Of a DNA stretch of 64,000 bases, positions 35,025-45,324 are shown in pieces. The DNA comes from Linyphia triangularis (lineage: Eukaryota > Arthropoda > Arachnida > Araneae > Linyphiidae), in NCBI GenBank assembly GCA_963978545.1, contig OZ021729.1, forward strand, positions 8,790,001-8,854,000, written 5' to 3'. The position numbers were made by a program, and so were the translations under genes. The first letter of the stretch is position 1; each line of letters starts with the position of its first letter. The notes below the pieces were generated by a model. That model saw only the letters and a program-made list of their open reading frames with translations, was not told the DNA's origin and ran no database searches.

Positions 35025-35214
35025 GTTCCTTTTAAAAGCAATGTTAGCAGAACATTGCGTATTGCATTTGTCCGGCATTAAAACTTTTATAGTATTCAAT
35101 GCAATGAATGTTCTGTTAACTCTGCTTTTAAGACCTTAGGACAACATAATCTGAGCCTTGAGTATACACAAAACGATGGATCCTTTTGGTAAAGATATAG
35201 TTCCAGACAAATGC
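35025..35214 (+). repeat. Hairpin-forming segment and inverted family D end
   Basis: At 35025-35135, GCAGAACATTGCGTATTGCA is mirrored by TGCAATGAATGTTCTG. At 35144-35214, sequence matching the family D left end lies in the opposite orientation to 33683-33797. The 52-bp minisatellite is thus framed by inverted family D pieces. Confidence 0.65.
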
Positions 35215-35289
35215 ATATTACACAAGAGAGGCACATTCTAACCCCAACTCGGATTCTAACCCCCAACCAAATTCATAAGAAAAAAAAGG

Positions 35290-35640
35290 TCTGCTCCTTT
35301 TTCTGTGAATGTTCCAGCTGAGACGGCTCTGCTCGGGAGTTGGGGCGCATGGGAGGGAAGCCGCATAAACACAGCTTTGACCTCTCGGTGGCTGATGTTT
35401 ACAGTAATGGGGATGATTACTTATCCCGCTACCTTCTTCCCTTTTCTTCTTCCCCGACACTAATTAATCGCTTGTTTTATCTCAGAAATGCGGGGGCCGG
35501 GGAATAGAACGTCTCATTGGCGCTTCAATTAAGAAGCACTCGGGAGTTTTTGAATGAGGGAGGAGGGAGCGGAGTGTGTTACTTAGCTGTTGACGAGAGG
35601 CTTAGAATTGAAGTGGTTATATTGTTTGTTAACTTGCACT
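35290..35640. other. GC-richer non-repetitive island, no exon proven
   Basis: Noticeably less AT-rich than the surroundings and without matches elsewhere in the window. The 80-residue minus-strand frame at 35218-35460 has no recognised domain. The sequence could be a conserved regulatory element of the neighbouring gene or an unrecognised exon. Homeodomain-like ACTAATTAATCG occurs near 35459. Confidence 0.35.
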
Positions 35641-35740
35641 CGAAAAATTCTATGTTGGTGTGTTAGTATTGATCTACGTGGTTTGCGTCATTTTTTAATG
35701 AATTCTACTAAAAGAGAAAATGTTCGGTTTTAATATGAAC

Positions 35741-36290
35741 TTTTTTTTAAGTCATTTATATTAACTTCGATTTTGTGTGTGTGTCGATGGAGGACAAATC
35801 TGCGGACGCCTAATAATGCCGTCATCCAATGTTTCTGAAACTTAGCAGATAGATTCGATGTCGATTGCAATGTATTCTATCAAATTTTGGGGCTGTTACT
35901 GTAACTAAAAGGTGGCTTTTACGGGTTACTAATAAACCAACTTACCGTCTTCCAATCACGTTAAAATAGCATTGAACCGAACATTGTCGAAACTCTTTCC
36001 TGTTGCCAACTTTTTTTTAATAAATAAATAATAAAATTATTTTAATATAAATAAATTAAAGATATGTGGATGTGAGTGTGACGGTCATTTTTAATAAATA
36101 AATTTTGAAACGTAGTTTGCCGCACATTTTGCTGATAGAAATGTTTTCGATATTTAAAATTAGATGCAAACACCAAGCACGCGCTGTTTACAGAATAGGC
36201 TCTGTGATAATAAATAGAAAAATTGGCAACGCACATAAAGGATTTATCTTAAAAACTTTGTTTTTATGGATTATATTATTTATTCTTATA
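35741..36290 (+). repeat. Dispersed repeat family B, copy 1
   Basis: Begins TTTATATTAACTTCGATTTT and includes GGGGCTGTTACTGTAACTAA, AAACTCTTTCCTGTTGCCAA, GATGTGAGTGTGACGG and GTAGTTTGCCGCACATTTTG. It ends near TTTTTATGGATTATATTATT. Other copies lie at 43705-44168, about 61325-61787, 62671-62898 and 63600-64000. No protein-coding frame or clear terminal inverted repeat; class unknown. Confidence 0.82.
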
Positions 36291-37740
36291 TGCAAAACCT
36301 ACATTTATGAATTCAATACTAATATTTGTCTATCTTTTATGTAAAAACCAATCTTGGTAAGTTGCAACACTATTGCTTTATTGGTTGTATTGAATATTAC
36401 CCCATTCTGAACTGTTTTCTATTCCGCTGTTTCTTATAGTTTTTCATTGCTTGATATTTTAAGTGTAGCTATAATTTGAAAATATTTTCTGAAGTAATTA
36501 GAGTCCTTAATACTTGAAAAACATTTTCGTCAAACGAACGTTTTACTTATACATGATATAAATTACTTATACATTACAAACATGATAGATAATGTTTCTT
36601 TTCAGTAAATTACTCATTTTTGACAATGACATTTTTTTTTATAGAAGTGGAATCAAGGAAAAGTTTCTAAAACTCTTTTCTCAAGGATTTTTTTTTTTTT
36701 TTTTTTTTTTTTTGTGTCCTGTCATACTAGTAATGTGATACTAGGTAGAAACAAAAAAATATATAATATCGCAAATTCAAATATAGAATATTCTAAATTA
36801 TATTTAATCCCAGGTGCAGGAGTTCAATTGTGTAACGAACCAATATCCCACTGTTATTTCAGAATTTATCACATTCTAGAGTGAGTTTTAAAGTGAGATA
36901 TATTCACCTTGTCAAAGAAAAAAAAATCCCATCTTCGTAAACAAAGTGTACAGTTAAAAGAAAATTGATTAACATAAACTATATCATTCGGACATTTAAT
37001 AAAGAGTTCATAATTATCTCTTTCAAAAGCTCCTCTTTCGTTGCTTGTCCTAATTATTAAGATTTACCTAAGAAAATCGAAACCTTTGCTAGAAAAAATA
37101 CCACAAATAATAGTATTCAAGTTAATGACATTTAGCAAAGTAGGTTTGACAGTATACTTTTTCAATGCAGTTTTAATGAGTGTTCTCTGTTCTTATTATG
37201 TTGGTCATTGTGGTATGTTTTTGTTACCTTGTTCTAGTTATAATTAATTATAAGTTAATTTCTTTAAGTATAAAAAAATTAACTCTTCGACTTTAATTAT
37301 CTATTCAGTTTATTAATGTTCGTAGGTTATCAAAACATTTGATAGTATAGTTCAAATTGAGAAACATTCTATTGAGCAAGAAACATTGATTATCCACCTT
37401 TTAAATTTAAATGTTTATTACAAAAAGACTAGCTACATATTTCATTAAACTCATTATTTGAATAAATAGCAAAGCCATTTATTTCTCCCATCTAAGAGAA
37501 AACAAGCCTGAACGGTTTTTGCTTGCTAGCTTCGTAATGCGTTATACCATACAATGATTCAAAAGATAATATAAAATATCTTTATATAAATGAAAAGTTT
37601 AGTAACTTAGTATAATAGCTTATGAAAATAGAATTTATAAAATATTTAGAAAAGTTTGTATTTCAACAATATGTAGCTTACTAGTTTCTAGATTACGTCA
37701 CTTTTCCATGAAGAACGTGACATTATACAGCTATTAAATA
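36291..37740. other. AT-rich sequence, nothing recognised
   Basis: Poly-T tract at about 36688-36713. No gene or bounded repeat recognised. Confidence 0.5.
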
Positions 37741-37896
37741 GGCAATACTCTGGTGTAGACAGAAGACATTTTGATTCTTTTCCCTGCTCGTAAATAGATA
37801 AAAATTACAAAATAAAGATACATCTAATAGTTATGTTTTTAATTTATATAACGTTACTTAAAGTTATATGAAAAAAATTATTATTTTAACTAGGTC

Positions 37897-38289
37897 AAAT
37901 ATGCCTTTTCATAGAAAATAGCTCAAAATAAAGCGAAATGGCATATACCTCCATCTCACGAATGGTATAAAGCCAAAAAGCCAGGACACTCCCTATCTCT
38001 TCCTTGTGATAGGCACACCAATACCCGTCTGTCCCGACTTGCTAGTGGTCACCTCAAAGGCCTCACATATTCTGGGGGAAGCAAAAATTTTCCTCTTTGC
38101 CCTAAATGCCAAAAAGAACAGGCATCACCTCAGCACATTTTGGACTGCCTTGGACTGGACTGGGAGGACATTTATAACTGTCCACAACTAGTGTCAGACT
38201 TCATTAATGTCAATGGCTTCACTGATATTGTCTGACTTCGTCAGACAAAAGGGAGATTAGAAACAACAACAACAAATATGCCTTTACAT
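37897..38289 (+). mobile_element. 5'-truncated non-LTR retrotransposon with target duplication
   Basis: AAATATGCCTTT recurs at both ends (about 37897 and 38274). Between them lies the end of a LINE ORF followed by a short 3' UTR and an ACAACAACAAC tail. The empty site can be reconstructed from the 234-bp unit relative around it. Confidence 0.88.
37926..38235 (+). pseudogene. C-terminal remnant of a LINE ORF2 with a zinc-knuckle-like tail
   Basis: The frame runs KWHIPPSHEWYKAKKPGHSL, then SRLASGHLKGL, CPKCQKEQASPQHILDCLGL and DFINVNGFTDIV, and stops at TGA (38233-38235). The R..SGH...L followed by C..C....S..H.L..C is characteristic of the region after RNase H in Jockey/I/CR1-type non-LTR elements. 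The frame is intact over about 100 codons, which suggests a relatively recent insertion. Truncated at the 5' end; no reverse transcriptase or RNase H catalytic residues remain. Confidence 0.85.
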
Positions 38290-38520
38290 CTGAAGACGCA
38301 CGGGTCACATCAGTATCCCTTGCGTCATTGGCTTATAAATCTGCATTTGACCTAGTTAAAATAATTATTTTTCCATATAACTTTGTCACTAAATAACATT
38401 ATATAAAACATAAATGCAAGATTCATCTTGATTTTATCATTCTAATTTGTTTAATAGTAGAATAAAGAGCCAAGATGACCAGTGCGTTATCCAGAGAATT
38501 GCCCAAATGTAAAATGAAAC

Positions 38521-40569
38521 GAATATATTTTTTCCCTTAAGAATAATTTAGAAGGTAAAAGTTTCAACAAATCATATTGCCCCAATCCCCTTTTGATTTA
38601 AAAATCCTCATAGGGTCATCGGCACTTAACAAAGGAACAGTTGACACAAACCAACTGTCGCAGCCCCCCTCCCCTCAATAGAATTGCCGATGTCAACAGC
38701 CATCAACCCATTCACAAATTTACAAAAGACATTTTGCTATTTCGAATCAACATCCTCTGACCACAGTGGCTGAACTCGATTTTACGATAACACTAGTGTA
38801 CTACCGTTAGCAGCTGGCCATTCAATTTCTGTATAACGGTCCAATCAAAAGTCGAGTTGAAGGGGAATCGTATTTGCTTTCAATCATTGGTCAAAACTTG
38901 AACGGATGCCTTTTGAATGGATAGCGAGTTGCTTGCAGCTGGTCAGAATTGAGGATACTGATCAAAGTTTATACTTCAAGACATAGAAAAAAGAAATGTT
39001 GTTGATGGACCTGTCATCTTTTGCAATTATTGTAAAAGTTCACTCGAACTTTTCGGCAAGCCCTGTATATTATACATAAACAGCAGAGTCATATAAAATA
39101 TAAACTGTGTTAGCTGAATTTAAAGTTTAAAAATATTCAACAAAAAATATTAGTTATTTAAATATGTATTTGTTAATTAAAATTTATTTTTACTTTAAAT
39201 TTCTTTCATTTGATGTAGATTGCAAAGCGCCTTTTATAGTGACATCGTACTTTATTCGATTCTTGTGACAAAATTTCCCAAACTAATAATTCCTGGTTTG
39301 ATTTTAAAATTAATGCTCCAAAATTGTAAAATACGTTTTTTTTTTATTATTATTCTTAATGAAAAAAATATCAATTTTGAATGTATGTATCGAAAAAAGT
39401 TAACGACTAAATTGATTATATTAAGAATTATAAATCTTTATGTCAAAAATAATTTATAGGAAGAAAGTTGGATGACTTTGTTTTTGATCATGTTTTAGGT
39501 AAATTCAGGCAATTTACTGAACAATATTGCAGTTAAGTGTTTGTTATCTTTAAATAAACAATTTTTTAAATAGCGTATAGCTCTGGATTGTTGTATGCTA
39601 CATTTTATTCATACTTCATATTTAATAAACTTTAAAGTAACTTATACAAATTATGAATGCTTTTGATTAAAGCACAGTTTCATTGAAACAACATTATTTT
39701 CTTTGTCTAAAATGACTATTAAAAGAGCTAAATATGATTATTCAATTTTAAGATATTATTTATACTTTAAGCTTCAGAATTTAAAGTATAAAGCATACGT
39801 ATACGTCTCCCAAATGTCGTGAAATTTTTAATTTTTATGGAATACATTTATTATACTACAATTCTTACTGTCCTAGAGACCTAATAAACATTTTGTGTCG
39901 TACGTTACCAGCCAAGGTATTGCTTCAAAATTTCCTAGAAAAGACATTCCAAATGTAAAAACAATCGTTAAGAGTTCATTAACAAAATTTGAAGTCAAAG
40001 CAAAAGTGTTTTTTAATGTATTTTTTCCTCCTAAAGAATTTAGTTCTTAATCAAAACTCGAAACATCACCTGTTGACGAAAATGGCAAAACCTTCGATTA
40101 TCAAATTTTCTTCCGAACTTTATTTTGCCTTCGAATCGTTTTGTGAATGAACTCTAACCATAATTTTTATAAATCGGATGAAAATCAAACAATATTTCAT
40201 TTTCGTTTTTGAAACAATATTTCGACAGATAAAGCACGACGGGAAATATTACACTGAAGCATCAGGAAAAGATTAGCTATCCCACAAAACACCTGATCTG
40301 TCCTTCAGATCGCCGTTATTTGAGCAAGTGGACAATTGATTTGAAGTAGTGGCTCTTTGTAACATATTTTACTTTTTTTTGTCGGCGTGACAACGCACTT
40401 ATCTATAAGAGGGGTGAAGGTCGGCCGATACAGTCGACCAGTTGTGAAAGCAGCCTTAGGACGACCTTTCCGATAGTCCTAACCAATTCTTCCATTTATC
40501 GTATCGCAATCTACTTTCATCCTTCAGTGGTGTAGAGTTTAATTGAAAAGGAAGATTTGCTCGAGCATT
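38521..40569. other. Mixed AT-rich and moderate-GC sequence, no gene recognised
   Basis: CCCTGTATATTATAC near 39061, with GCCGAAAAGTTCGAGTGAAC on the other strand just inside, resembles one end of a mariner-type element, but no partner end was found. The segment at 40380-40500 is less AT-rich and non-repetitive. Confidence 0.4.
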
Positions 40570-41041
40570 ACATGTGATCCTATCATCAAAATTTATAAAA
40601 GTTTCGTACCATATGTAAGATTATAGGAGAATTTTGAAGCCTTAGCGGGAAATTCTATTAAAGACCATTCCCCATACTCGTTATGTTACATATGATCATA
40701 TCATCAAAATTTATAAAAGTTTCGTACCATATGTAAGATTATAAGCGAATTTTGAAGCCTTAGCGGGAAATTCTATTAAAGACCATTCCCCATACTCGCT
40801 ATGTTACATGTGATCATATCATCAAAATTTATACAAGTTTCTTACCATATGTAAGATTATAGGCGAATTTTGAAGCCTTAGCGGGAAATTCTATTAAAGA
40901 CCATTCCCCATACTCGCTATGTTACATGTGATCATATCATCAAAATTTATACAAGTTTCTTACCATATGTAAGATTATAGGCGAATTTTGAAGCCTTAGC
41001 TGGAAATTCTAATAAAGACCATTCCCCATACTCGCTATGTT
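40570..41041 (+). repeat. 118-bp tandem repeat, four copies, containing a MITE end
   Basis: Copies start at 40570, 40688, 40806 and 40924. Each begins ACATGTGATCATATCATC-like and ends AAAGACCATTCCCCATACTC then GCTATGTTAC, i.e. the family A terminus. The fourth copy runs into the complete MITE. The array therefore repeats a unit made of unique DNA plus a MITE end. Confidence 0.9.
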
Positions 41042-41226
41042 ACAATCTTCTAGCCAAGTACATTTAGAAACTACTTTCCGCAAAACCTTGGAATTTAGTG
41101 AGTAGGTACGAATAAGATCACTTAATGAAATGACATAAATTGTTTTCATTTAATGTCTATCTATTATAAATGAAATTTAAAATAGCAAAAGACAAAACCA
41201 GGTGAGGCCCCTACATATGCATTGAC

Positions 41227-41400
41227 ATCAGGATTTGGTTGGCTGGCTGTTTTCATATCATCTGGCGCCGTCAGCAACACGAGGGCTATAATGCACCGAA
41301 ACATTCGTCATTTGACAAGCCAACATACATTTTCAAACACCCAGGCCTAACACGGGACTCGAACCCGCAACCTCGCGGTCTAGAAGTCCATCAGGATTTG
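41227..41400 (-). mobile_element. tRNA-derived SINE (family S1), 5'-truncated, 11-bp duplication
   Basis: ATCAGGATTTG at 41227-41237 and 41390-41400 flanks the element. It reads on the minus strand: the B-box-like GGTTGCGGGTTCGAGTCCCG, then the S1 body with GGCGCATTATAGCCC-type and GACGGCGCCAGAT-type blocks, and ends CAGCCAACC. The A-box end of the tRNA head is missing, as expected from 5' truncation. Confidence 0.9.
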
Positions 41401-41500
41401 AAATATAAAATAAAATATATTAAACGCTAATTTTGAGTTTCTACTTTGTGTCACTTCATTAAGTGGTCATTTTTGCACCTACTCACTTAATTTCAAGGTT

Positions 41501-41501
<1 letters not shown>

Positions 41502-41535
<34 letters not shown>

Positions 41536-41727
41536 TATCTGATGGCTGTGGGGTTAGCGCTGGCGCCCAGGTCTCGCATGCCAAAGGCGCCGGATTCGAA
41601 TCCCGGGCTAGGCGTGGACGTTCGTTGTGGTTCGGAATCATCCACGTTAAGCTGTAGGTCCCGGCCTGATTAGCCGTCATTATGTATAAAAATAGGTCGT
41701 TTAGCGTACAAACCAAACAAGGGTTTT
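41502..41727 (+). mobile_element. Second tRNA-derived SINE family (S2)
   Basis: Has a GATGGCTGTGGGGTTAGCGC A-box-like segment and GGATTCGAATCCCGGGC as B box. The unrelated body has GGTCCCGGCCTGATTAGCCG. It is preceded by about 30 T and flanked by CAAGGTT and CAAGGGTTTT, which restore the family A sequence CAAGGTTTTATAG when the insert is removed. Confidence 0.75.
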
Positions 41728-41808
41728 TTATAGAATAGTTTTTAAATGCACTGAGCTAGAAGATAGTGGTATCGCAAATAAAGGAAATGGTCTTTACTGG
41801 AGCTTCCT

Positions 41809-42875
41809 CTTAACCAATTGACGCATCTTCACTGTAAGCGTTTAATATATAGTTCCGATATTTTTTCGATATTTCAATGTCTCCACATACAGGACAATTG
41901 AACTCTGTCATTTTATTTATTGAAATGCTCAATTTATATTAAATTTATATAAACTTTGCAGATAATTGATATTAGACTTGATGATTGATACTAGTGTCTT
42001 GTTTATAATTGTTCAGCGATAGTAAATATAAATTTTAACTTCGATAACATTTTTTTTTTTTTTTTTTTTTTTCAAACTTTAGCTGGCAATTTGCTAATTT
42101 TAAAGTGTAAATTTATTTACTTCATTATAATGTATATCTCGTAAATTTACGAAATTTACAATTTTATAATCCATTTACCCTATTTATTCAACTTAAAAAC
42201 ATTTCAAGATAAATATGGCACTTTCCGAATGTTATTAAAACATTTCAATAAATAGCAAATATTGTCTATTAATTTCTTAAAAGGTTTAGAAACTCATGCA
42301 TCTTGAATTGCATTAAAATGTATGCGAATAATTTGAAATTACAAAAGAGTCATTAAAAGGTACCACAAAATGCTATTCCCATTCCAAAAGTCGCAATTCA
42401 TCCTATCTCATCTATGATGAATTCGCATTCAAATTCAAATATCCAATAGACATAAGAGATGCCTTACAAGTACACTTGCTAAAGATCTTAATCTGCATTT
42501 TATTTCGATAAGAAGAATCTTAATCAAACGGAGGATCAAAACATTGGTGAGCGCTTATGAACTTTGAACTTTTCAGACGGCAATCCGGCTCTCTGAAATT
42601 AGATCAAGATTTTTTTTTTTTTCTGAACAAAAAGCCGTTACTGTTGTAAATTGGTCATTGTAAATATCAGTTTGGCTAAATTTTAAAGCACTACTTTCGA
42701 AGTAAGTATACGAAATATATTTGAGCCTTGACAGGAAAACAACAAAGTTAAAAATAAAGATTTTGCTTTGTGTCTACTAGTTAACGGAAAGTAATATCGT
42801 CAAAATTTAGGGTCTGTGAAACAAAGGGGTCTAAGTGTCTTTTCTTAGCTTTTGAGAAAATACACTTAAAAGTTT
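41809..42875. other. AT-rich sequence, nothing recognised
   Basis: Poly-T tract at about 42050-42072. No gene or element boundaries recognised. Confidence 0.5.
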
Positions 42876-43086
42876 CTTATTTAGATTATTGGCCGACCAA
42901 ACGGTATAGTGGTTAGCGTGCTAGCTTCTAGACCGCGAGGTTGCGGATTCGAGTCCCGTGTTGGGCATGGGTGTTTGTAAATGTATGTTGGCTTGTCTAA
43001 TGACGAATGTTTCGGCGCATTATAGCCCTCGTGTTGCTGACGGCGCCAGATAATCTGAAAACAACCAACCAACCTTATTTAGATTA
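42876..43086 (+). mobile_element. tRNA-derived SINE (S1), full length, 13-bp duplication
   Basis: The element is at 42889-43073. The head GCCGACCAAACGGTATAGTG GTTAGCGTGC supplies the A box and GGATTCGAGTCCC the B box. A body of about 110 bp ends in a CAACCAACCAACC tail. CTTATTTAGATTA flanks it on both sides. Internal RNA polymerase III promoter boxes are well kept. It is not a real tRNA gene: the anticodon stem does not pair and there is no acceptor closure. Confidence 0.93.
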
Positions 43087-43704
43087 AATTCTATGAAAAC
43101 TAGTGATATCTTCATTCCAGAGGTTAGTATTTGAACAACAAATAATTTTCAAACAAATTTAATATATAAGAAACTTTATAGTGTAATTTCTCGTAAGCTA
43201 AGAAAAGTCATTTGGACATCTTTGCTTCTCATACCCTCGATTAATATCGGTAAATGTTTTCATGAAAAAGCCAATATAGACGACATAAGAGACAATTGTT
43301 TTTAACTACTTCCCTAAGAAAAACTGTAGTCACTCATTTTAAAACGAGTTAGGATGAATAAAACTTTGCAGTTTTCTTAAATGTTTTAAATATTTTCAAT
43401 CATTGTAAATAGTTATAAGTAAATCCAGGGATTGAATTGTATTTAACTACTAAGTGTCACATAAAAGTTGGCTACAGACAAGCTGTATGTTGCAAATATA
43501 CATCGCAAGGTTTTAAAAGAAGAGAGAAAAGTTTGATCATTTTAAAAATTGAACGTCAAATGTCAAAAACTGAACGTTGTCTCATTGTTGCTTAGAACGG
43601 CAACAAGATTCATGGGTTTTTCAAGGGATTAATCTTATATTATCCTATAGACTTAAATCTTACATTGCATTAATCTTATAGACTTCAATCTTATATTTTT
43701 AAGT

Positions 43705-44168
43705 TCTTTATATTAACTTCGATTTTGTGTGTTTGTCAATGGGAGCGGAATGTGTGGAGGCCTAATTAACCCCTTTGCTGTCCCCAATAGGGCTGAAACT
43801 TGACAGATAGGTTCGATGTCGATGACAATGCATTCTATCAAGTTTCGGGGCTGTAACTGTCACTAAAAGGTAGCTTTTACGGAATATTAATAAACCAACT
43901 TGCCATTATGCAACCAAGTTCAAATAACATTGAACCGACCATTGTTGAAACTCTTTCCTGTTGCCAAAATTGTTTTTAATAAGTAAATATTAAAATGGTT
44001 TTAATCAAAATAAATTAAAGATATGAGGATGTGGATGTGACGTCCATTTTTATTAAATAAACTTTGAAACGTAGTTTGCCGCACATTTTGCTGATAGAAA
44101 TGTTTATGACATTTAAAATGCATATAAAGGATTTATATTAAAACTTTGTTTTTATGGGTTATATTATT
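43705..44168 (+). repeat. Dispersed repeat family B, copy 2
   Basis: Nearly full length, from TTATATTAACTTCGATTTTG to TTATGGGTTATATTATTT. Lacks the ~60 bp of CACCAAGCACGCGC-like sequence present near the 3' end of copy 1. Non-coding. Confidence 0.85.
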
Positions 44169-45324
44169 TAACGAAAAATCTTCAACTTAAATAACAATAT
44201 TGCTCTTCATCTGGGGTTCTGAAGTCATGTTTTCAAAGTGAATGAACACAGTAGCGATTGAGACAGTAAGTCTTGATTCGGTTGTCGAGATTTTTCTGAG
44301 TTTTCTTCTAATAGATATGCAACTGAGGAACAGTTTTTCCTCCGGAAAGCTTTCCACCTTAATATATGATCTCTATCCGCGTTCCAACTCAGTATAGTTC
44401 TCAAGTGCAGTGTAGTTCTCGTGCACCGGACATACCCAGTACAATCACCACTTTGTGCAACTTTTGCAATGCCCAAAGGAATCAGACATTTAAATATATT
44501 ATTAGAAGCGACAAAATAAATATTGTTCGAAAACAACTTATTGTGATAAGTTTTTATGCTAACATACCCTGTCATTGCATTTGAAACATGGTGCACACAA
44601 TATTCATTGAATACAGGGGCATGGGGGGGGGGAGGATATGGAATGTAATTTTGCAAGAAAATACAAAATGAACTCTGTATGGACAATCAAAACGAGACCA
44701 TCTGTCCCAATCGTAGTCATATCTGACCATTTTCAAAAATAAGGGGTGGGCTGCTGTGCCTTGGGATTGAAATGGCTATGTAACTAAGATCAGAACGCCG
44801 ATGTTTGATTGCTTAGATTAGTGAACGATTACTAGCATAGCATTGGCAAGGTGATATATCCTTTTAAAGAAGGCATAAAAAGACCTTTTAACATAGAATG
44901 TTATTTGAATTAATTGGAATCTTGTTTCTTGTGGAAAAACGTAGCTGAGAAATGAACTTTTGTTTTGTATGCGATAAGTGGTTTTCCTTCGTTCAATATC
45001 CTTTTTCAAGCTATATCGGATGTTGGAAAGGAACATTAGTTGAATATTGTTAATCCCTTCCTTCAGCAAACTGTCATCTTATCATTTTTGTAGCATTATA
45101 AAATCCAAGGGCCAAGTAAATTCAATCATCATATCAATTCGTAAAATTCATATTGGATCTATATTCTAATGAAATAAATTTCGAAAAGGGATATATCTCA
45201 ATAGACCACCACCTGCCTACGCGTATGATTCAATACCACACTAAATCAAGAATTGGCTCTTGTGGACTTTTCCACACCAGCGCTTCTTTTCACGATGCGG
45301 CATGGCAAGAAACATAATTTAAGA
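44169..45324. other. No recognised gene; short blocks shared with 33 kb
   Basis: The longest frame (44225-44686, minus, 153 residues) has no recognisable domain and is treated as chance. ACCATCTGTCCCAATC...CATATCTGACCATTTTC near 44698 resembles sequence just before the MITE at 33050, hinting at an older dispersed repeat. Confidence 0.4.

Larger units (their letters stand above)
37741..38520. repeat. Single diverged relative of the 234-bp array unit, split by a LINE
   Basis: AGACATTTTGATTCTTTTCC, GCTCGTAAATAGATAAAAAT, TTATGTTTTTAATTTATATA and, past the inserted LINE, GGCTTATAAATCTGCATTTG follow the same order as the 234-bp unit. Similarity to the array's right flank (CAGAGAATTGC) continues afterwards. 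It is one copy only, which suggests the pre-amplification state. Confidence 0.75.
41005..41808 (+). mobile_element. Family A MITE carrying two SINE insertions
   Basis: Left arm 41005-41150 and right arm about 41729-41808, ending GCAAATAAAGGAAATGGTC. The centre is interrupted by a minus-strand SINE (41238-41389) and by a second tRNA-derived element with a long T tract (about 41502-41727). Without them it would be close to 400 bp, like the other copies. Confidence 0.85.

Noticed and set aside
39061..39075. CCCTGTATA as the end of a mariner-type element
   Set aside because: No partner inverted end or transposase was found within a sensible distance.
42889..42965. Functional tRNA gene at the S1 SINE head
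   Set aside because: The A and B boxes are present, but the anticodon stem and acceptor stem do not pair and the head is fused to a SINE body with a target duplication.
44225..44686. 153-residue minus-strand frame
   Set aside because: It has no recognisable motif, ordinary AT-rich composition and no splice or start context; length alone is weak evidence in 64 kb.
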